From positions 7,316,001 through 7,380,000 of the forward strand of contig NZ_JACHDO010000001.1 of the NCBI RefSeq assembly GCF_014201115.1: 64,000 nucleotides of DNA. Reading direction: 5' to 3'. This document shows, one piece after another, positions 61,491-64,000 of this stretch (positions are counted from its first letter, which is position 1; every line of letters starts with the position of its first letter). The stretch comes from Nocardiopsis metallicus (GTDB taxonomy: Bacteria; Actinomycetota; Actinomycetes; Streptosporangiales; Streptosporangiaceae). The notes below the pieces were generated by a model, which worked only from the letters and a program-made list of their open reading frames with translations, searched no databases and had not been told where the DNA came from. A program made the translations under genes and the position numbers.

Positions 61491-63311
61491 ATGGACAACC
61501 TCGCACTACTCAGCCTTCTCGCGCTCGCCCCGATCCTGCTCGTCGGAATCCTGCTGGTCGGGTTCCGACTCCCCGCCATGTACGCGATGCCCGCCGGGTA
61601 CGTCGTCGTGGTCGGGATCGCCGTCGTCTTCTGGCAGACCGACTGGATGGTCGTCGCCGCCTCCACCCTCCAGGGCCTGATCCTCGCCGCGGGCCTGCTC
61701 TACATCATCTTCGGCGCGCTGCTCCTGCTCTCGACCCTCACCAGGAGCGGTGCCGTCGCCACCATCCGCGCCACCTTCACCGACATCACCCCCGACCGCC
61801 GCGTCCAGGCGATCATCATCGGCTGGCTGTTCGGCAGCTTCATCGAGGGCGCCTCCGGGTTCGGCACCCCCGCCGCCGTGGCCGCACCCCTTCTTCTCGC
61901 CCTGGGCTTCCCCGCAATGGCCGCCGTCATGGTCGGTCTGGTCATCCAGAGCACCCCCGTCAGCTTCGGCGCCGTCGGTACCCCGATCCTGGTGGGGGTC
62001 GCCGGCGGTCTGGAGGGATCCGACCAGGTCGCCGAACGCGCCTCCGTCCTCGGGCTCACCCTGCCCGAGTTCGTCAACACCATCGGGTTCCAGACCGTGC
62101 TGCTGCACGCCGTCGCCGGGACCTTCGTCCCGCTGATCATCTGCGTCATGCTCTGTGGCTTCTACGGCGATAACCGGCGCTTCTCCGACGGTCTCGGCGT
62201 CTGGAAGTTCGCCCTGTTCAGCGCCTTCGCCATGACCATCCCGTCGATCCTGTACAACTACTTCCTCGGGGTCGAGTTCACCAGCCTCCTAGGCGGGCTC
62301 ACCGGACTGGTCATCGTGGTCCTCGCCGCCCGCAGGGGCTTCCTGATGCCGAAGAAGATCTGGGACTTCCCGCCCCGGGAGGACTGGCTCGCCCGCTGGA
62401 CCGGAAAGATCGAATCCGGCAACGGCGAGGAGGTGGCCGGGCGCCGTATGGGCCTGCTCCAGGCCTGGGCGCCCTACCTGCTGGTCGCCGCGGTCCTGGT
62501 GGGTACCCGCACCATCGGCCCCCTCCAGGAGTGGCTGAGCGGCATCTCCGTCGGGTCCGGCGACATCCTCGGCACCTCCGTGGCCCAGACCATCGAGCCG
62601 CTCTACTCGCCCGGCGCCACCTTCATCCTGGTCTGCCTCATCACCTACGGCCTGCACCGGATGAAGGGCCGGGAGATCCTCGCCTCCTGGAAGATGGCCG
62701 GATCCCAGTTGGCCGGGGCCGCCGTGGCCCTGCTCTTCGCCGTCCCGCTGGTCCGGGTCTTCATCAACACCGGAGCCCGGTTCGGTGACACGGCCCTGGA
62801 GAGCATGCCGCTCACCCTGGCCATCGGAGCCGCGGAGGTCGGCGGTACCAACTGGCCCCTCCTCGCCCCCTGGATCGGTGCGCTGGGCGCCTTCGTGGCG
62901 GGCTCCAACACCGTCTCCAACCTGATGTTCTCGCTCTTCCAGTTCTCCACCGCCGAGCGCATCGGCATCGCGCCGGAGACCGTCGTGGCCACCGGGGCCG
63001 TCGGCGGAGCCGCCGGGAACATGATCACGGTGCACAACATCGTGGCCGCCTCCGCCGTGGTCGGCCTGGTCGGCCGCGAGGGCGACCTCATCCGCCAGAC
63101 GATCATCCCGATGACCTACTACGTACTCATGGCCGGATCGGTGAGCTACGTGTTCGTCCACGGGCTCGGAGCCAACACGGGAACGGTCGTGCTCGCGCTG
63201 CTCCTGGCCACCCTGGCCGGTCTGGTCCTGCTCATGCGCAGGGCGGACGCGAACAAGCCCCTGCCCAGCACTATGCGCGACGCGGCGGAACTGAAAGGGG
63301 GTCGGGAATAG
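61491..63311 (+). CDS. L-lactate permease-family (LctP) transporter
   Basis: A 606-residue protein with about 13-14 membrane helices. [34 protein letters not shown] is split over the two landmark helices of the LctP family, and [11 protein letters not shown] and [17 protein letters not shown] with [16 protein letters not shown] are further family motifs. It imports lactate or glycolate with protons. No lactate dehydrogenase or regulator gene is adjacent; its place between rho and rpmE is unusual and suggests a later insertion into a conserved block. ATG 61491 follows CAGGGAG. Confidence 0.88.
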   Translation: MDNLALLSLLALAPILLVGILLVGFRLPAMYAMPAGYVVVVGIAVVFWQTDWMVVAASTLQGLILAAGLLYIIFGALLLLSTLTRSGAVATIRATFTDITPDRRVQAIIIGWLFGSFIEGASGFGTPAAVAAPLLLALGFPAMAAVMVGLVIQSTPVSFGAVGTPILVGVAGGLEGSDQVAERASVLGLTLPEFVNTIGFQTVLLHAVAGTFVPLIICVMLCGFYGDNRRFSDGLGVWKFALFSAFAMTIPSILYNYFLGVEFTSLLGGLTGLVIVVLAARRGFLMPKKIWDFPPREDWLARWTGKIESGNGEEVAGRRMGLLQAWAPYLLVAAVLVGTRTIGPLQEWLSGISVGSGDILGTSVAQTIEPLYSPGATFILVCLITYGLHRMKGREILASWKMAGSQLAGAAVALLFAVPLVRVFINTGARFGDTALESMPLTLAIGAAEVGGTNWPLLAPWIGALGAFVAGSNTVSNLMFSLFQFSTAERIGIAPETVVATGAVGGAAGNMITVHNIVAASAVVGLVGREGDLIRQTIIPMTYYVLMAGSVSYVFVHGLGANTGTVVLALLLATLAGLVLLMRRADANKPLPSTMRDAAELKGGRE

Positions 63312-63508
63312 GTACTGGTCCCGGCATGGTTGTTGGTCTGGCAAACTGGTATCAGGGAACGGCAGTCCTCCGCGCTCGCGGAGAGCACGCCGCCCTCTTA
63401 CCTGGATCGCCGCGGCACCGGTTCGCGCATGGTCAACACACCGCCCCACCCCCGACGGTGGTGCGGTCGTCATGCGTCCGGCGGTCGCGCCCTGAGAAGG
63501 AGACACAC

Positions 63509-63718
63509 ATGCAGGCCGACATTCACCCCACGTACGTCCCGACCGAGGTGACCTGCACCTGCGGGGCCAAGTTCGTGACCCGCAGCACGAACCCCGAGGG
63601 CAAGGTGCGCGCCGACGTGTGCTCCGAGTGCCACCCGTTCTACACCGGCAAGCAGAAGATCCTGGACACCGGTGGCCGGGTCGCCCGCTTCGAGAAGCGC
63701 TTCGGCAAGCGCCAGTAG
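63509..63718 (+). CDS. rpmE: 50S ribosomal protein L31 (zinc form)
   Basis: A 69-residue ribosomal protein: [21 protein letters not shown], then [18 protein letters not shown] and the basic end FEKRFGKRQ. Two Cys pairs (CTC and CSEC) bind zinc, so this is the C+ form that is replaced by a paralogue under zinc starvation. GAAGGAG precedes ATG 63509. It begins the conserved rpmE-prfA pair. Confidence 0.95.
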   Translation: MQADIHPTYVPTEVTCTCGAKFVTRSTNPEGKVRADVCSECHPFYTGKQKILDTGGRVARFEKRFGKRQ

Positions 63719-63730
63719 CGCTGCCCTTCG

Positions 63731-63776
63731 TCCGGTGGCGCCGCCTCCCCGCGGGGGCGTGCGCGGCGCCACCGGA
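63731..63776 (+). terminator. Hairpin between rpmE and prfA
   Basis: Perfect 14-base arms TCCGGTGGCGCCGC (63731-63744) and GCGGCGCCACCGGA (63763-63776) around 18 bases. There is no T-run; it is either a terminator or a partial attenuator before prfA. Confidence 0.65.
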
Positions 63777-63841
63777 TCAGGCGGTCCCTCGGGTGGGGGA
63801 GACGACGGACAGGGCGAGCGACAAGACGGGAACGTGGGAAA

Positions 63842-64000
63842 GTGAAGCTGGACGACCTCCTTGGGGAGTACTACGAGCTGGAACAGCAGCTCGCCGACCC
63901 CGAGGTGCACGCCAACCAGACCAAGGCGCGCACGCTGGGCAAGCGCTACTCACAGCTCACCCCGATCATCGAGGCCTACCGTCAGCTCAAGGAGGTCGAG
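63842..64000 (+). CDS. prfA: Peptide chain release factor 1, 3' end outside the window
   Basis: The first 53 residues, KLDDLLGEYYELEQQLADPE and onward to YRQLKEVE, match the N-terminal helical domain of RF1, which ends translation at UAA and UAG. GTG 63842 is chosen as the start; the frame runs off the window edge. The position after rpmE supports the call, as the rpmE-prfA order is conserved. Confidence 0.88.
   Translation, partial: MKLDDLLGEYYELEQQLADPEVHANQTKARTLGKRYSQLTPIIEAYRQLKEVE

Overview
This is a 64 kb stretch of high-GC actinomycete chromosome. GC-rich third codon positions, frequent GTG and TTG starts, several leaderless-looking starts, and the housekeeping order lysA-hom-thrC-thrB-rho-(permease)-rpmE-prfA all point to Actinomycetia. 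A Nocardiopsis-like genus is my best guess from gene content, but it is not proven. I see no CRISPR array, prophage, rRNA operon or biosynthetic gene cluster.

Region by region. 1-5 kb: end of an RDD membrane protein, then a leftward unit of a degenerate ABC ATPase, a YhgE/Pip membrane protein, a TetR regulator and a DUF3592 protein, with a TetR-type palindrome at its head. 5-15 kb: M23 peptidase, endonuclease V, a lipoprotein, GuaB1 (IMPDH-like GMP reductase), a CDP-alcohol phosphatidyltransferase, an acyltransferase, an M20 amidohydrolase with a long tail, and an M48 peptidase. 14.9-17.6 kb: a near-perfect 54-bp palindrome, then an IS110-type element broken by an intact IS3-family element with a 3-bp target duplication. 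17.6-29 kb: EF-G2-like GTPase, CPBP protease, alpha/beta hydrolase, MFS pump, secreted coiled-coil hydrolase, peptide deformylase, nucleotidyltransferase, a gene-poor 0.87-kb gap, a CbiX-like protein and an APH-type kinase. 29-37 kb: KdpE/KdpD-like sensor pair with a shortened cupin-like gene, facing four tandem paralogous membrane-anchored proteins. 36.7-40.6 kb: AGPS-like FAD oxidoreductase divergent from TetR-glpD. 40.7-51.6 kb: HATPase, BASS-family transporter, two-component pair, frameshifted DinB gene, a free-standing EF-G domain IV-like protein, LURP-one protein, MarR/MFS pair, EamA/LysR pair, DnaQ-like exonuclease, DoxX protein. 51.8-58.8 kb: tRNA-Arg(CCG), receiver-only regulator, ArgRS-like DALR protein, then lysA, hom, thrC, thrB for the aspartate-family amino acids. 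59-64 kb: rho, a lactate permease-type transporter, rpmE and the 5' end of prfA.

The most interesting points are: (i) the IS3 insertion that separates the last two acidic residues of an IS110 DEDD transposase; (ii) two dispersed palindromes sharing GATCTTGCTACCAG arms; (iii) translation-factor relics (an EF-G domain IV protein, an ArgRS-like protein without catalytic motifs beside tRNA-Arg, and an EF-G2 with altered GTPase motifs); (iv) the four-gene paralogue array beside a KdpD whose Walker A lysine is replaced.
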